A DNA stretch of 64,000 bases from Janthinobacterium sp. FW305-129. Its GTDB lineage: Bacteria; Pseudomonadota; Gammaproteobacteria; Burkholderiales; Burkholderiaceae_D. The position numbers and the translations under genes were made by a program. The DNA lies in NCBI RefSeq assembly GCF_020858115.1, contig NZ_JACYMM010000005.1:1-64000 (forward strand), in the 5' to 3' direction. The notes below the pieces were generated by a model, which saw nothing but the letters and a program-made list of their open reading frames with translations, made no database searches and was not told the origin of the DNA. Shown piece by piece: positions 9,791-18,510 of this stretch (position 1 is the stretch's first letter; every line of letters starts with the position of its first letter).

Positions 9791-10077
9791 GGGGATGTCC
9801 TGTGTGATTGGGGTTGCGGCAGCGATTTTACCACCGCGCGCCCGTCCATTTGCAGTCATGCAACAGCGCAGGGCGCAATGGCGGGCGGTGCACACATGAT
9901 CCCTACAATCCTGCCCCGCCAAACACAATTTTCTTTACAATGCCGTAAAACGCACACTATTCAGCAATTTTCAGGCCATCGGGCACTTCGGTCCTGTTTT
10001 GCGGCGCGGGCGGTATTGCCTGTGCTGGCTGATTAAGTGTATAAGTGACTGTATACAAGACCAAATCGGGGAATCCT

Positions 10078-10983
10078 TTGAGCATTTCAAGCATGACAGG
10101 CTACGCGGTTGCCACCAGCGAAGGTGCTGCAGGCACACTGACAATTGAAATCAAGAGCGTCAACTCGCGCTTTCTCGACCTGCAATTCCGGATCAACGAC
10201 GATCTGCGGGCGCTGGAGCCCGACTTGCGCGCCGCCGTCATGTCCGCCATCACGCGCGGAAAAGTCGAGGTACGCCTGAGCTTTGGCCGCAAGGCCGCCA
10301 CCGCCGGCACGCAGGCGCTGAACGTGCCCCTGCTGGCCGAACTGGCGCGCCTGCAAAACGAAGTGGGCCAGCATTTCGTCTCCGCCCCCGTCATGACGGT
10401 GGCCGAACTGCTGCGCTGGCCTGGCGTCATCGAAGAAGCGCAAGTAGGACAGGAGTCCCTGCAGGCCGACGTGGGCGCACTGACCAAGCGCACCGTGGCC
10501 GCCTTCGTCGACAGCCGCAAGCGCGAAGGCGCGGCGCTCGAAGCGGTGCTGGTGTCGCGCATCGAAGCGATGGAAGCCATCGTCAAGCGCATCACCCCCC
10601 TGATTCCGCAAGTGGTGGCGGCCTTCCAGCAAAAAGCCATCGAGCGCATGCAGGATGCGCTGGGCCTGGCCAGCCAGGGCTCGAATTCGGCCCTGTCGCG
10701 CCAGGACGCCATGGAACGCATCCGCCAGGAAGTGATCCTGTACGGCATCCGCATCGACGTGTCCGAAGAACTGGCGCGCCTGTCGGCCCATCTGGGCGAA
10801 ACGCGCCACATCCTCACCAAGGGCGGCCAAGTGGGCAAGCGCCTCGACTTCATGATGCAGGAACTCAATCGCGAAGCCAACACGCTGGGCGCCAAGGCGT
10901 CCGTCAAGGAACTGGCCGACGCCTCGATGGACCTGAAGCTGCTGATCGAGCAGATGCGCGAACAGGTGCAGAACCTGGAATAA
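10078..10983 (+). CDS. YicC family endoribonuclease-like protein
   Basis: This is a YicC/YloC-family protein of about 301 residues. It shows the family start SSMTGYA, then EIKSVNSRFLDLQFR, ITRGKVEVRLSF and the C-terminal DFMMQELNREANTLGAKA. E. coli YicC has been linked to RNA turnover and endoribonuclease activity. The start is uncertain: TTG 10078 has GGGGAA just upstream and gives an MSISSMTGYA start like relatives, while ATG 10045 (no SD) and ATG 10093 are alternatives. A promoter-like pair (TTTACA 9934, TATTCA 9958) lies upstream. The gene is divergent from rph and lies ahead of the gmk-rpoZ-spoT run, a common betaproteobacterial order. Confidence 0.9.
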   Translation: MSISSMTGYAVATSEGAAGTLTIEIKSVNSRFLDLQFRINDDLRALEPDLRAAVMSAITRGKVEVRLSFGRKAATAGTQALNVPLLAELARLQNEVGQHFVSAPVMTVAELLRWPGVIEEAQVGQESLQADVGALTKRTVAAFVDSRKREGAALEAVLVSRIEAMEAIVKRITPLIPQVVAAFQQKAIERMQDALGLASQGSNSALSRQDAMERIRQEVILYGIRIDVSEELARLSAHLGETRHILTKGGQVGKRLDFMMQELNREANTLGAKASVKELADASMDLKLLIEQMREQVQNLE

Positions 10984-10994
10984 GCGCTCCCGCC

Positions 10995-11405
10995 TCAGAC
11001 CAGGCGCGCTCCGGCGCGCCCCTTGTCGCTGGCGGCGATGACGACGCAGGCGACAAACAGGACGATGCTGTATTCCACGCCGCCTGCGCCATGCTCGCCC
11101 ACGAACCACCCCTTGGCCGCATGCACGATGGCGATGCCGCCGACGCAGATCACCATCAGCCCGGCCGCCGCCCAGCGCGTGTAGATGCCGATGATGAGCA
11201 AACTGCCGCATACGATCTCGACGACGGTAATCGCCCACACCACGGCCAGGCCGTAGATGAATCCCTTGTCTTCCAGGAAACCGGCAAAACGCGGAATGGT
11301 GCCATTGGCGATGCGCGTGATGGCGTGCGCCATGAACATCACGGCGATGGCCACCCGCAGCAGCAGCATGGCCTGGGAAGAACTGAGGAACGGGAAATTT
11401 TTCAT
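10995..11405 (-). CDS. DoxX family membrane protein
   Basis: This 136-residue integral membrane protein has four hydrophobic segments (about 10-30, 48-70, 73-92 and 105-124). The family-type motif LLLRVAIAVMFMAHAITR and the segment VEIVCGSLLIIGIYTRWAA are typical of DoxX/DoxD-like proteins. Members are small inner-membrane proteins with poorly defined roles, some linked to redox or thiosulfate metabolism. AGGA seven bases ahead of ATG 11405 decides the start over the in-frame GTG at 11411. It lies convergent to yicC and interrupts the yicC-gmk order. Confidence 0.8.
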   Translation of the reverse strand: MKNFPFLSSSQAMLLLRVAIAVMFMAHAITRIANGTIPRFAGFLEDKGFIYGLAVVWAITVVEIVCGSLLIIGIYTRWAAAGLMVICVGGIAIVHAAKGWFVGEHGAGGVEYSIVLFVACVVIAASDKGRAGARLV

Positions 11406-11616
11406 GCGCACATCCTGTCGCTTAAATAGTTATTAAGAAAAAACCATTCCAAATTAAATAACTATTTCCTCAAGATAACAAGCAAAATATGCGCAAGCCT
11501 GGCAGCCTCGCGCATCGCGGGGCTGGCTCGCCGCCTTGCCTCTTGGTAAAATACCGAATTGGGCGGCGCCCATGCAAGCGCAAACGCCGCCATCACACGC
11601 ATATGGAAAGATCCGC

Positions 11617-12255
11617 ATGAGCCACCCTACCGCCTTCTCCGGCAGCCTGTTCGTGGTCGCCGCGCCATCGGGCGCCGGCAAATCGACACTGGTCAATGCA
11701 TTGCTGGCGCAAGAGCCCGGCATCAAGCTATCGATCTCGACCACCACCCGCGCACCCCGTCCGGGCGAGCAGCATGGCCGCGAGTATTACTTCACGACCG
11801 CGGAAGACTTTGTCGCGCGCGCCGACCAGGGCGAATTCCTGGAATGGGCGGAAGTGCATGGCAATTACTACGGCACCTCGCGCATCATGGTGGAACAGCA
11901 AATGCTGGCCGGCACCGATATCCTGCTGGAAATCGACTGGCAGGGCGCGCGCCAGGTGCGCAAGCAATTCCCCCGCGCAGCCGGCATTTTCATCCTGCCG
12001 CCATCGATCGATGCGCTGGAAGAACGCTTGAACAAGCGCGGCCAGGACGAGCCGCACGTGATCACGCGCCGCCTGCTGGCGGCCGGCGGCGAAATCGCAC
12101 ACGCTCCCGAGTTCGAGTATGTTATTATCAATGAAGAGTTTACGGTCGCTTTGTCCGAACTGAGCGCGATCGTGAGAGCGGCCCGTTGCCGGTTTGCGCA
12201 ACAAGCGGCCCGCAACGCATCGCTATTCGCCCAGCTGGGCCTGCACGCAGAATAA
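11617..12255 (+). CDS. gmk: Guanylate kinase
   Basis: This 212-residue enzyme phosphorylates GMP to GDP with ATP. The P-loop APSGAGKST sits at residues 16-24. The GMP-binding region follows with [19 protein letters not shown], and then [12 protein letters not shown]. The C-terminal lid and helical part ends [14 protein letters not shown] 11617 matches the family start; the open frame begins at 11536 but the leader is not conserved. It sits 53 bases ahead of rpoZ, with spoT after that. This links guanine nucleotide supply, the RNA polymerase omega subunit and ppGpp metabolism in one run. Confidence 0.97.
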   Translation: MSHPTAFSGSLFVVAAPSGAGKSTLVNALLAQEPGIKLSISTTTRAPRPGEQHGREYYFTTAEDFVARADQGEFLEWAEVHGNYYGTSRIMVEQQMLAGTDILLEIDWQGARQVRKQFPRAAGIFILPPSIDALEERLNKRGQDEPHVITRRLLAAGGEIAHAPEFEYVIINEEFTVALSELSAIVRAARCRFAQQAARNASLFAQLGLHAE

Positions 12256-12308
12256 TCGTTTCTGCACGCCAGTTCACACAGCACCACGCACACAATTTAG
12301 GAGTTACT

Positions 12309-12512
12309 ATGGCCCGTATCACAATCGAAGATTGCCTGAAGCAGATCCCTAACCGTTTCCAGCTGACCCTGGCTGCAACCTACCGCGCACGTCAGTTGCT
12401 GCAAGGCCACACCCCCAAGGTCGAAGCCAAGGACAAGCCTACCGTCGTCGCACTGCGTGAAATTGCTGCCGGTAAAGTCGGCATCGAAATGCTGAAAAAG
12501 GTCCCGATGTAA
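12309..12512 (+). CDS. rpoZ: RNA polymerase omega subunit
   Basis: This 67-residue protein begins [19 protein letters not shown] and contains [15 protein letters not shown] and [11 protein letters not shown]. This is the compact betaproteobacterial omega subunit, which helps beta-prime assembly and forms part of a ppGpp-binding site. TAGGAG is well spaced ahead of ATG 12309. It lies between gmk and spoT, the usual order in proteobacteria. Confidence 0.97.
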   Translation: MARITIEDCLKQIPNRFQLTLAATYRARQLLQGHTPKVEAKDKPTVVALREIAAGKVGIEMLKKVPM

Positions 12513-12594
12513 TTGGGAACCCGCGTGCCGGAACAGTGCTGACCCCTGGTTCTACCGTATCCTTTATTCACACTGTGAAGTAACGCGACGTTTT

Positions 12595-14868
12595 ATGAGT
12601 CTGACCCCAGCCGACACGACTTCCGCAGCACTGCCGCCCCTGGCCCCGCGCCAGGCGGCAAAATCGCAGGGCGCTTCCGCGCCCGGTGCCGGCACGTCCG
12701 CAGGCGGCGCCCCCGCAGCGCCCGCCCTGGGCGTGGCCTCCGTCAGCCACCTGGCCGACAAGCTGGCCGAATACCTGTCCCCCGCCGACCTGAAAAAAGT
12801 CAAGGAAGCCTACCGCTTCTCCGACGAAATGCACCTGGGCCAGATGCGCCGCTCGGGCGAGCCGTATATCTCGCATCCGATCGCCGTCGCCGAAATCTGT
12901 GCCGACTGGAAACTCGACGCGCAAGCCATCATGGCCGCCCTGCTGCACGACGTCATGGAAGACCAGGACGTCAAGAAGGAAGAATTGATCGAGCGCTTCG
13001 GCGCACCGGTGGCGCACCTGGTCGACGGCCTGTCGAAGCTGGAAAAGATCGAATTCCAGAGCCAGATCGAAGCGCAGGCGGAAAATTTCCGCAAGATGCT
13101 GCTGGCCATGGCGTCCGACGTGCGCGTGATCCTGATCAAACTGGCCGACCGCCTGCACAATATGCGCACGCTGGATTTCATGACGGCGGCAAAAAAGCGC
13201 CGCATCGCCAGCGAGACCATGGAAGTGTACGTGCCGATCGCGCACCGCCTCGGCCTGAACAATATCTACCACGAGCTGCAAGACCTGTCGTTCTCGCACC
13301 TGTACCCGATGCGCTACCGCACCCTGGCGAAAGCCGTCAAGGCGGCGCGCGGCAACCGGCGCGAAGTGGTCAACAAGATCATGGAAGCGGTGAAAAGCAC
13401 CTTGTCCATGGCAGAGCTCGAAGCCGAAGTCACGGGCCGCGAAAAGACCCTGTACGACATCTATAAAAAAATGCGCAGCAAGCACTTGTCGTTCTCGCAA
13501 GTTCTGGACGTGTACGGCTTCCGCGTGGTGGTGGGCAGCTTTGCCGACTGTTACGTAACCCTGGGCACCCTGCACAGCCTGTACAAGCCCATGCCGGGCA
13601 AGTTCAAGGATTACATTGCGATCCGCAAGCTGAACGGCTATCAGTCGCTGCACACGACCGTCATCGGCCCGTACGGCACGCCCGTGGAATTCCAGATCCG
13701 CACGCAGGACATGCACCGCACGGCCGAATCGGGCGTGGCGGCGCACTGGCTGTACAAGAGCGGCGAATCGAATCCGTCCGACCTGCAGCAGCGCACGCAT
13801 GCCTGGCTGCAATCCCTGCTCGACATCCAGCAGCAGACGGGCGACTCGGCCGAATTCCTCGAACACGTCAAGGTCGACCTGTTCCCCGATTCCGTCTACG
13901 TGTTTACGCCGAAATCGAAGATCATCGCCCTGCCGCGCGGCGCCACGGCCATCGACTTCGCCTATTCGATCCACACGGGCATCGGCGATCAGACCGTGGC
14001 CGTGAAAATCAACAACGAAACCTCGCCGCTGCGCACCGAGCTGCACAATGGCGACATCGTGGAAATCATCACCGATTCCTCGTCGCGCCCCAGCCCGACG
14101 TGGCTGTCGTTCGTGCGCACCGGCAAGGCCCGCTCGGCCATCCGCCACCATTTGCGCACGATCAACCTGCCTGAATCGATCGCCCTGGGCCAGCAACTGC
14201 TGTCGCAGGCGCTGCAAACGCTGAACATCGACGCCGAACTGCCGGCGCCGCTGGTGGAACGCCTGCTCAACGAATCGAGCGCCAATTCCATGGACGAACT
14301 GTACGCGGACATCGGCATCGGCAAGCGCATGGCCACCCTGGTGGCGCGCCACATCTTCGGCCTGATCGGCGGCGAAGCGGCCAGCATGCCCGTGGAACAC
14401 AATAGCGGCAGCGAACTCGATCCCGTCACCATCTGCGGCAGCGAAGGCGTCTCCGTGCAACTGGCGCCATGCTGTTTGCCGATTCCCGGCGACCAGATCA
14501 TCGGCCAGCTACGCCGCGACCAGGGCTTGCTGGTGCACACCAGCGACTGCTCGCAAGCCAAGCGCCAGCGCGCCAAGGAACCGGACCGCTGGATCGCCGT
14601 GCGCTGGGGCACGGAACTGAACCGCCGCTTCGATTGCCGCATCAAGGTCTTGATCAACAGCGAACGGGGCATCCTGGCCCGCGTCGCCGCCGAAATCGGC
14701 GAATCCGACGCCAACATCATCTATGTAGGCATGGACGAAGACAAGGACAACGTCCTCGACCAGTTGTGCTTCACCGTGCAAGTGAAAGACCGCGTCCACC
14801 TGGCCGCCCTGCTGCGCAATGTGCGCCGGGTCGCCGGGGTCAACCGAATACTCCGGGAGCGCAATTAA
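12595..14868 (+). CDS. spoT: Bifunctional (p)ppGpp synthetase/hydrolase (RSH family)
   Basis: This 757-residue RSH protein has an intact hydrolase HD domain (LLHDVMED, His118-Asp119 and Glu122-Asp123), so degradation of ppGpp is expected. A synthetase domain follows (DIYKKMRSKHLSF, VYGFRVVV, YIAIRKLNGYQSLHTTV, EFQIRTQDMH). Then come a TGS domain (LFPDSVYVFTPKSKIIALP) and a C-terminal ACT domain (INSERGILARVAAEIG). About 50 Ala/Pro-rich residues precede the conserved N-terminus. Intact hydrolase residues favour SpoT/Rel over RelA. It is the last gene of the gmk-rpoZ-spoT run and is followed by a strong bidirectional terminator. Confidence 0.96.
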   Translation: MSLTPADTTSAALPPLAPRQAAKSQGASAPGAGTSAGGAPAAPALGVASVSHLADKLAEYLSPADLKKVKEAYRFSDEMHLGQMRRSGEPYISHPIAVAEICADWKLDAQAIMAALLHDVMEDQDVKKEELIERFGAPVAHLVDGLSKLEKIEFQSQIEAQAENFRKMLLAMASDVRVILIKLADRLHNMRTLDFMTAAKKRRIASETMEVYVPIAHRLGLNNIYHELQDLSFSHLYPMRYRTLAKAVKAARGNRREVVNKIMEAVKSTLSMAELEAEVTGREKTLYDIYKKMRSKHLSFSQVLDVYGFRVVVGSFADCYVTLGTLHSLYKPMPGKFKDYIAIRKLNGYQSLHTTVIGPYGTPVEFQIRTQDMHRTAESGVAAHWLYKSGESNPSDLQQRTHAWLQSLLDIQQQTGDSAEFLEHVKVDLFPDSVYVFTPKSKIIALPRGATAIDFAYSIHTGIGDQTVAVKINNETSPLRTELHNGDIVEIITDSSSRPSPTWLSFVRTGKARSAIRHHLRTINLPESIALGQQLLSQALQTLNIDAELPAPLVERLLNESSANSMDELYADIGIGKRMATLVARHIFGLIGGEAASMPVEHNSGSELDPVTICGSEGVSVQLAPCCLPIPGDQIIGQLRRDQGLLVHTSDCSQAKRQRAKEPDRWIAVRWGTELNRRFDCRIKVLINSERGILARVAAEIGESDANIIYVGMDEDKDNVLDQLCFTVQVKDRVHLAALLRNVRRVAGVNRILRERN

Positions 14869-14906
14869 AAAAACGGCTGGCCAGATTCTCTGCCCAGCCG
14901 TTTTTT
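14867..14906. terminator. Bidirectional terminator between spoT and greB
   Basis: The arms AAAAAACGGCTGG and CCAGCCGTTTTTT surround a loop of about 13 bases. Because both ends carry A/T runs, the hairpin can act on spoT (+) and on the convergent greB (-), whose stop is 18 bases beyond it. Confidence 0.85.
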
Positions 14907-14924
14907 CATGCCGCGAGCATCAGC

Positions 14925-15491
14925 TCAAGTTTCCCCCGGCGCCGGATACGTCACTTCCAGCAATTCCAGCTCCTGCTCGCCCTGCGGCGTGTTGAGGGTG
15001 ATCAAATCGCCTTCGCGCGCCTTGGTGATGGTGCGGGCCATGGGCGAGATCCAGCTGATCTTGCCGTTCAGGGGGTCGAATTCATCGATGCCGACGATGG
15101 TGATGGTGTGCGTTTCGCCGTCGCTGGTGCGGTAAGTTACCGTGGCGCCGAAGAATACCTGGTCGTTGCCGTAGTGCACGCTAGGGTCGACGATGGCGGC
15201 CAGGTCCATGCGTTTCGTCAGAAAACGAATGCGGCGGTCGATTTCGCGCAGCCGGCGCTTGCCGTAGATATAGTCGCCATTTTCCGAGCGGTCGCCATTC
15301 GACGCCGCCCAATGGACGATGCGCACCACTTCCGGACGGTCGACGTCGATCAGCTGCAGCAACTCTTCCTTGATGCGCTGGTAGCCGGCCGGCGTGATGT
15401 AGTTCTTGGCGCCGGCGGGAATGGCCAGCGCCAGCGCGGCCGCTTCTTCATCGTCGTCGTTGTCGGATTCTTTTACAAAGGCTTTATTCAT
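14925..15491 (-). CDS. greB: Transcription elongation factor GreB
   Basis: This 188-residue protein matches GreB, which enters the RNA polymerase secondary channel and stimulates cleavage of backtracked RNA. The N-terminal coiled coil includes ITPAGYQRIKEELLQL and DRSENGDYIYGKRRLREIDR, with the acidic tip expected at the coiled-coil turn. The C-terminal FKBP-like domain has FFGATVTY and ISWISPMARTITKAREGD. A short acidic N-terminal extension (ESDNDDDEEA) is slightly unusual. The IYGKRRLREIDRR segment favours GreB over GreA. Confidence 0.94.
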   Translation of the reverse strand: MNKAFVKESDNDDDEEAAALALAIPAGAKNYITPAGYQRIKEELLQLIDVDRPEVVRIVHWAASNGDRSENGDYIYGKRRLREIDRRIRFLTKRMDLAAIVDPSVHYGNDQVFFGATVTYRTSDGETHTITIVGIDEFDPLNGKISWISPMARTITKAREGDLITLNTPQGEQELELLEVTYPAPGET

Positions 15492-15586
15492 CTGTCTATT
15501 GTAGCCCCGTCAAGGACTGCCGGGCACACCGATTTATCGTATCATCGAGGCCATGGCAGCCATACCGGGGCGCCACACGGAGACGG

Positions 15587-16174
15587 ATGAAAAAATTCTA
15601 CAGAGTCAGGCGCTGGCTGTTCGCGCCGCTGGTCTACCTGGCCGCCATCTGCCTGCTGATCGAGGAATGGCTGTGGGCGACGGGTGCGCGCATCATGCAG
15701 GTCATCGCGCAATTTCCACCCCTGCATGCACTCGAAGCGTGGATCAAGCGCCTGCCGCCGTACTGGGCGCTGGCCATCTTCGTGCTGCCGGCCGTGCTGC
15801 TGTTCCCCGTCAAGCTGCTGGCCCTGCTGGCGATCGCGCGCGGCCATGCGTTTTCCGGCATCGGCGTGATCGTCATCGCCAAGCTGGGCGGCGCGGCCGC
15901 CGTCGCGCGCCTGTATTCGCTGACGCGCCCTACCCTGCTCAGCTTGCCGTGGTTCGCCCGCTGGCACGGTTTATTTATGGAAACCAAGGACCGCTGGATC
16001 GCCCGCCTGCGCGCCACGCGCCCATGGCGCCGCGTCAGCCGCCTGTCGGCCGCGCTGGGCCGCGCCCGCCGCGCCTGGTGGCAACGCTTGCGCAAGGGCA
16101 CGCCCGGACGCCATAATTCCCGCCCAGCAAGAGTGCTGCGCCGCTTCGCCGCCTTCTGGCGCGCCCGCCGCTGA
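15587..16174 (+). CDS. Small membrane protein of unknown function with basic C-terminal tail
   Basis: I do not recognise this 195-residue protein. It has two clear hydrophobic regions (about 10-32 and 60-100, the second probably two close helices). A long Arg/Trp-rich tail from about residue 125 onward should be cytosolic and could bind nucleic acid or lipid head groups. GGAG ahead of ATG 15587 supports the start. Its stop TGA overlaps an in-frame ATG of the histidine kinase frame (ATGA at 16174), so the two genes may be co-translated. Similar small membrane proteins occur in related bacteria, but no function can be given. Confidence 0.7.
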   Translation: MKKFYRVRRWLFAPLVYLAAICLLIEEWLWATGARIMQVIAQFPPLHALEAWIKRLPPYWALAIFVLPAVLLFPVKLLALLAIARGHAFSGIGVIVIAKLGGAAAVARLYSLTRPTLLSLPWFARWHGLFMETKDRWIARLRATRPWRRVSRLSAALGRARRAWWQRLRKGTPGRHNSRPARVLRRFAAFWRARR

Positions 16175-16191
16175 TGAAGAAAGGCAACTCC

Positions 16192-17682
16192 ATGCACGAC
16201 ACGCCCCGGCTGGCCCCCGCCCTGCGCGCGGCGGCGCCGGAAATCTACCTGTACGACGCGGCCAGCTTGCAATTGCTGGACGCCAACGATGCCGCCTGCG
16301 ACAACCTGCAATATGCTCGCAAGCAATTGCTAGCGATGACGCCGTTCGCGCTGGCGCCACAGCTCGAGGCGCAGCAGCTGGCCACCGTGCTGGCCGCCCT
16401 GGACGACAGCATCGGCGCGCAAGCCCGGCTGCACGTGCAGCAACGGCGCCGCGATGGCAGCCTGTATTCGCTCAGCCTGCACCTGTCGCGCGCCCAGCGC
16501 CAGGGGCGCGCCCTGCTGCTGGCCGAGGGCGAAGACTTGCGCACGCCGCAGGCGACGGCCGCCGCGCTGGCGCAGGTGCAGTCGCGCTTCAACGCCATCG
16601 TCTCGAATACGCCGGGCCTCGTGTACCAATTCTGCCTGCATGCGGATGGGCGCGCCGCCTTCCCTTACCTGAGCGATGGTTGCCAGGCCCTGCTGGGGCT
16701 GGGGCCGGCACAGCTGCACGCGCGCCCGGAACTGTTCTACCAGTTGATCCTGGCCGACGACCGCGCCTCGTATCTCGAGTCGATGCAAGCCTCAAAAAAC
16801 GCCTTGTGGAGCTGGAACTGGGAAGGCCGCATCTGGATCGATGCCTGGAAGGACGTCAAATGGATCAACCTGCGCTCCACGCCGCGCGCGCTGGCCGACG
16901 GCACGGTGCAGTGGGAAGGCATCATGACGAATATCACGGAAAGCCGGCTGGAACAGATCGAAGTGCGCCAGTCGCGCGCCCGCCTGGCCGAGCTGACGGC
17001 GCATATCGACAAGGTCAAGGAACACGAACGCACGCGCCTGGCGCGCGAATTGCACGATGACCTGGGCGGCAATTTGACGGCGATCAAGATGGCGCTGGCC
17101 ATGCTGGCGCGCCGCCTGCCGCCGGACGACGCGTTGCTGCAGGAAAAGGCCGACTATGTCGATGCCCTGGTCGACCGCAGCATCGACGCCGTGCACCGCA
17201 TTTCGCTGGACTTGCGCCCCTCCATGCTGGATCTGGGCCTGGTCGCCGCGCTGGACTGGCAAGTCAAGGAATTCGCGCGCCAGGCCGGCATCGAGTGCCA
17301 GTTCATTTCCAACCGCCAGCACATCGAACTGGAGCTGGACCAGGCAACCAGCCTGTTCCGTATCGCCCAGGAGGCGCTGACGAATATCGCCAAGCATGCG
17401 CAGGCGAGCAAGGTCAGCGTGCGCCTGGCCCGGCAGCGCCAGCATATCAGCCTGACCATCGCCGACAATGGCGTCGGCATGCGCCTGTCCGACCGCGCCA
17501 AGCCGCAGTCGTTCGGCATCCGCGGCATGGCCGAACGGGCCAGCGCGCTGGGCGGCACCCTGAGCCTGATGGACGGGCCGGGCGGCGGCACCATCCTGAG
17601 CATAAAAATCCGGCTGACCACGCCGCGAGAGGCGATAATAGCGGCTGCAGCCAGCGCACCAGCGCAAAGCGGCATGCCCTAA
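16192..17682 (+). CDS. PAS-domain sensor histidine kinase, NarX/HisKA_3 type
   Basis: This 496-residue protein has two PAS-like regions (about 15-110 and 125-255), then a HisKA_3 dimerisation domain with the phospho-acceptor His288 in RLARELHDDLGGNLTAIK. The ATPase domain shows EALTNIAKHA (Asn398), IADNGVGM (425-430) and FGIRGMAERA. No transmembrane segment is seen, so it is probably a cytosolic sensor; the signal is unknown. AAGG seven bases before ATG 16192 favours that start over ATG 16174, which has no SD. It lies 51 bases ahead of a NarL-type response regulator, its likely partner. Confidence 0.9.
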   Translation: MHDTPRLAPALRAAAPEIYLYDAASLQLLDANDAACDNLQYARKQLLAMTPFALAPQLEAQQLATVLAALDDSIGAQARLHVQQRRRDGSLYSLSLHLSRAQRQGRALLLAEGEDLRTPQATAAALAQVQSRFNAIVSNTPGLVYQFCLHADGRAAFPYLSDGCQALLGLGPAQLHARPELFYQLILADDRASYLESMQASKNALWSWNWEGRIWIDAWKDVKWINLRSTPRALADGTVQWEGIMTNITESRLEQIEVRQSRARLAELTAHIDKVKEHERTRLARELHDDLGGNLTAIKMALAMLARRLPPDDALLQEKADYVDALVDRSIDAVHRISLDLRPSMLDLGLVAALDWQVKEFARQAGIECQFISNRQHIELELDQATSLFRIAQEALTNIAKHAQASKVSVRLARQRQHISLTIADNGVGMRLSDRAKPQSFGIRGMAERASALGGTLSLMDGPGGGTILSIKIRLTTPREAIIAAAASAPAQSGMP

Positions 17683-17733
17683 GTCCACAGGGAAGCCGCC
17701 GGTGCAGGGATTCAGATAGGAAACAACGCAGTC

Positions 17734-18381
17734 ATGAAAGAAAAAGCCACCATCCGGGTATTCATCGCCGACGATCACGCGATCGTGCGCGAGGGCTTGA
17801 AGCAAATCCTCGCCGATACGCGCGACATCATCGTCGCCGGCGAAGCCGAAAATGGCCACGACGCCATCAAACTGTTCCGCGGCTCGAAATGCCAGGTGTT
17901 GCTGCTCGACATCTCCCTGCCCGACCGCAGCGGCATCGAAGTGCTCAAGCAGATCAAGAAAGAAAAGCCGGAACTGGCCGTGCTGATGCTCTCCATGCAC
18001 CGCGAGGACCAGTACGCCATCCGTTCGCTCAAGGCGGGCGCGGCCGGCTATCTGACGAAACAGAGCGCGCCGCGCGAGCTGGTCACGGCCATCCGCCAGG
18101 TGGCGCAAGGCTTGAAATACATCAGCGCCTCGCTGGCGCAGGAACTGGCCAACACGGTGGGCGAAGACCACGAAACGGCCTTGCACGACACCCTGTCGGA
18201 CCGCGAATACCAGACGCTGGTCATGATTGCTTCGGGCAAGGCGGTGGGCGCCATCGCCGAAGAGCTCAAATTGTCCGTGAAAACCGTCAGCGAGTACCGC
18301 GCCCGCCTGCTGGTCAAGATGAAACTCAAGAACAGCGCCGAACTGACGCATTACGCCATCCGCAACCAGCTCGTGGATTGA
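17734..18381 (+). CDS. NarL/FixJ family response regulator
   Basis: This 215-residue regulator has an N-terminal receiver domain with the acidic pocket ADDH (12-15), the phospho-acceptor Asp59 in LLLDISLPD and Lys in YLTKQSAP. The C-terminal LuxR-type helix-turn-helix reads LSDREYQTLVMIASGKAVGAIAEELKLSVKTV. It should be phosphorylated by the adjacent histidine kinase and act on DNA. The kinase stop and this ATG are about 50 bases apart, so the pair is probably one transcript. The targets are unknown. The diguanylate cyclase and flagellin genes follow, so a link to motility is possible but unproven. Confidence 0.92.
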   Translation: MKEKATIRVFIADDHAIVREGLKQILADTRDIIVAGEAENGHDAIKLFRGSKCQVLLLDISLPDRSGIEVLKQIKKEKPELAVLMLSMHREDQYAIRSLKAGAAGYLTKQSAPRELVTAIRQVAQGLKYISASLAQELANTVGEDHETALHDTLSDREYQTLVMIASGKAVGAIAEELKLSVKTVSEYRARLLVKMKLKNSAELTHYAIRNQLVD

Positions 18382-18510
18382 CGGCAAAGCGGCATGCACG
18401 CTGGCATCGGGCGAATTGACAGGACTTCTCCTTGCTTCTCGCACAATAAGTTCTTTGCCAACTCGCATATCATGAGGATAATGAGAAATATCTGAAAAGG
18501 CTGTGCCTAC

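Noticed and set aside
12568..14460. Minus-strand open frame of 630 codons over spoT
   Set aside because: The plus strand encodes a full RSH protein. The antisense product has no recognisable motif.
18417..18450. Possible sigma70 promoter ahead of the diguanylate cyclase (TTGACA with AATAAG)
   Set aside because: The -35 is perfect, but the best A/T-rich -10 lies more than 20 bases away, outside of the usual spacing.
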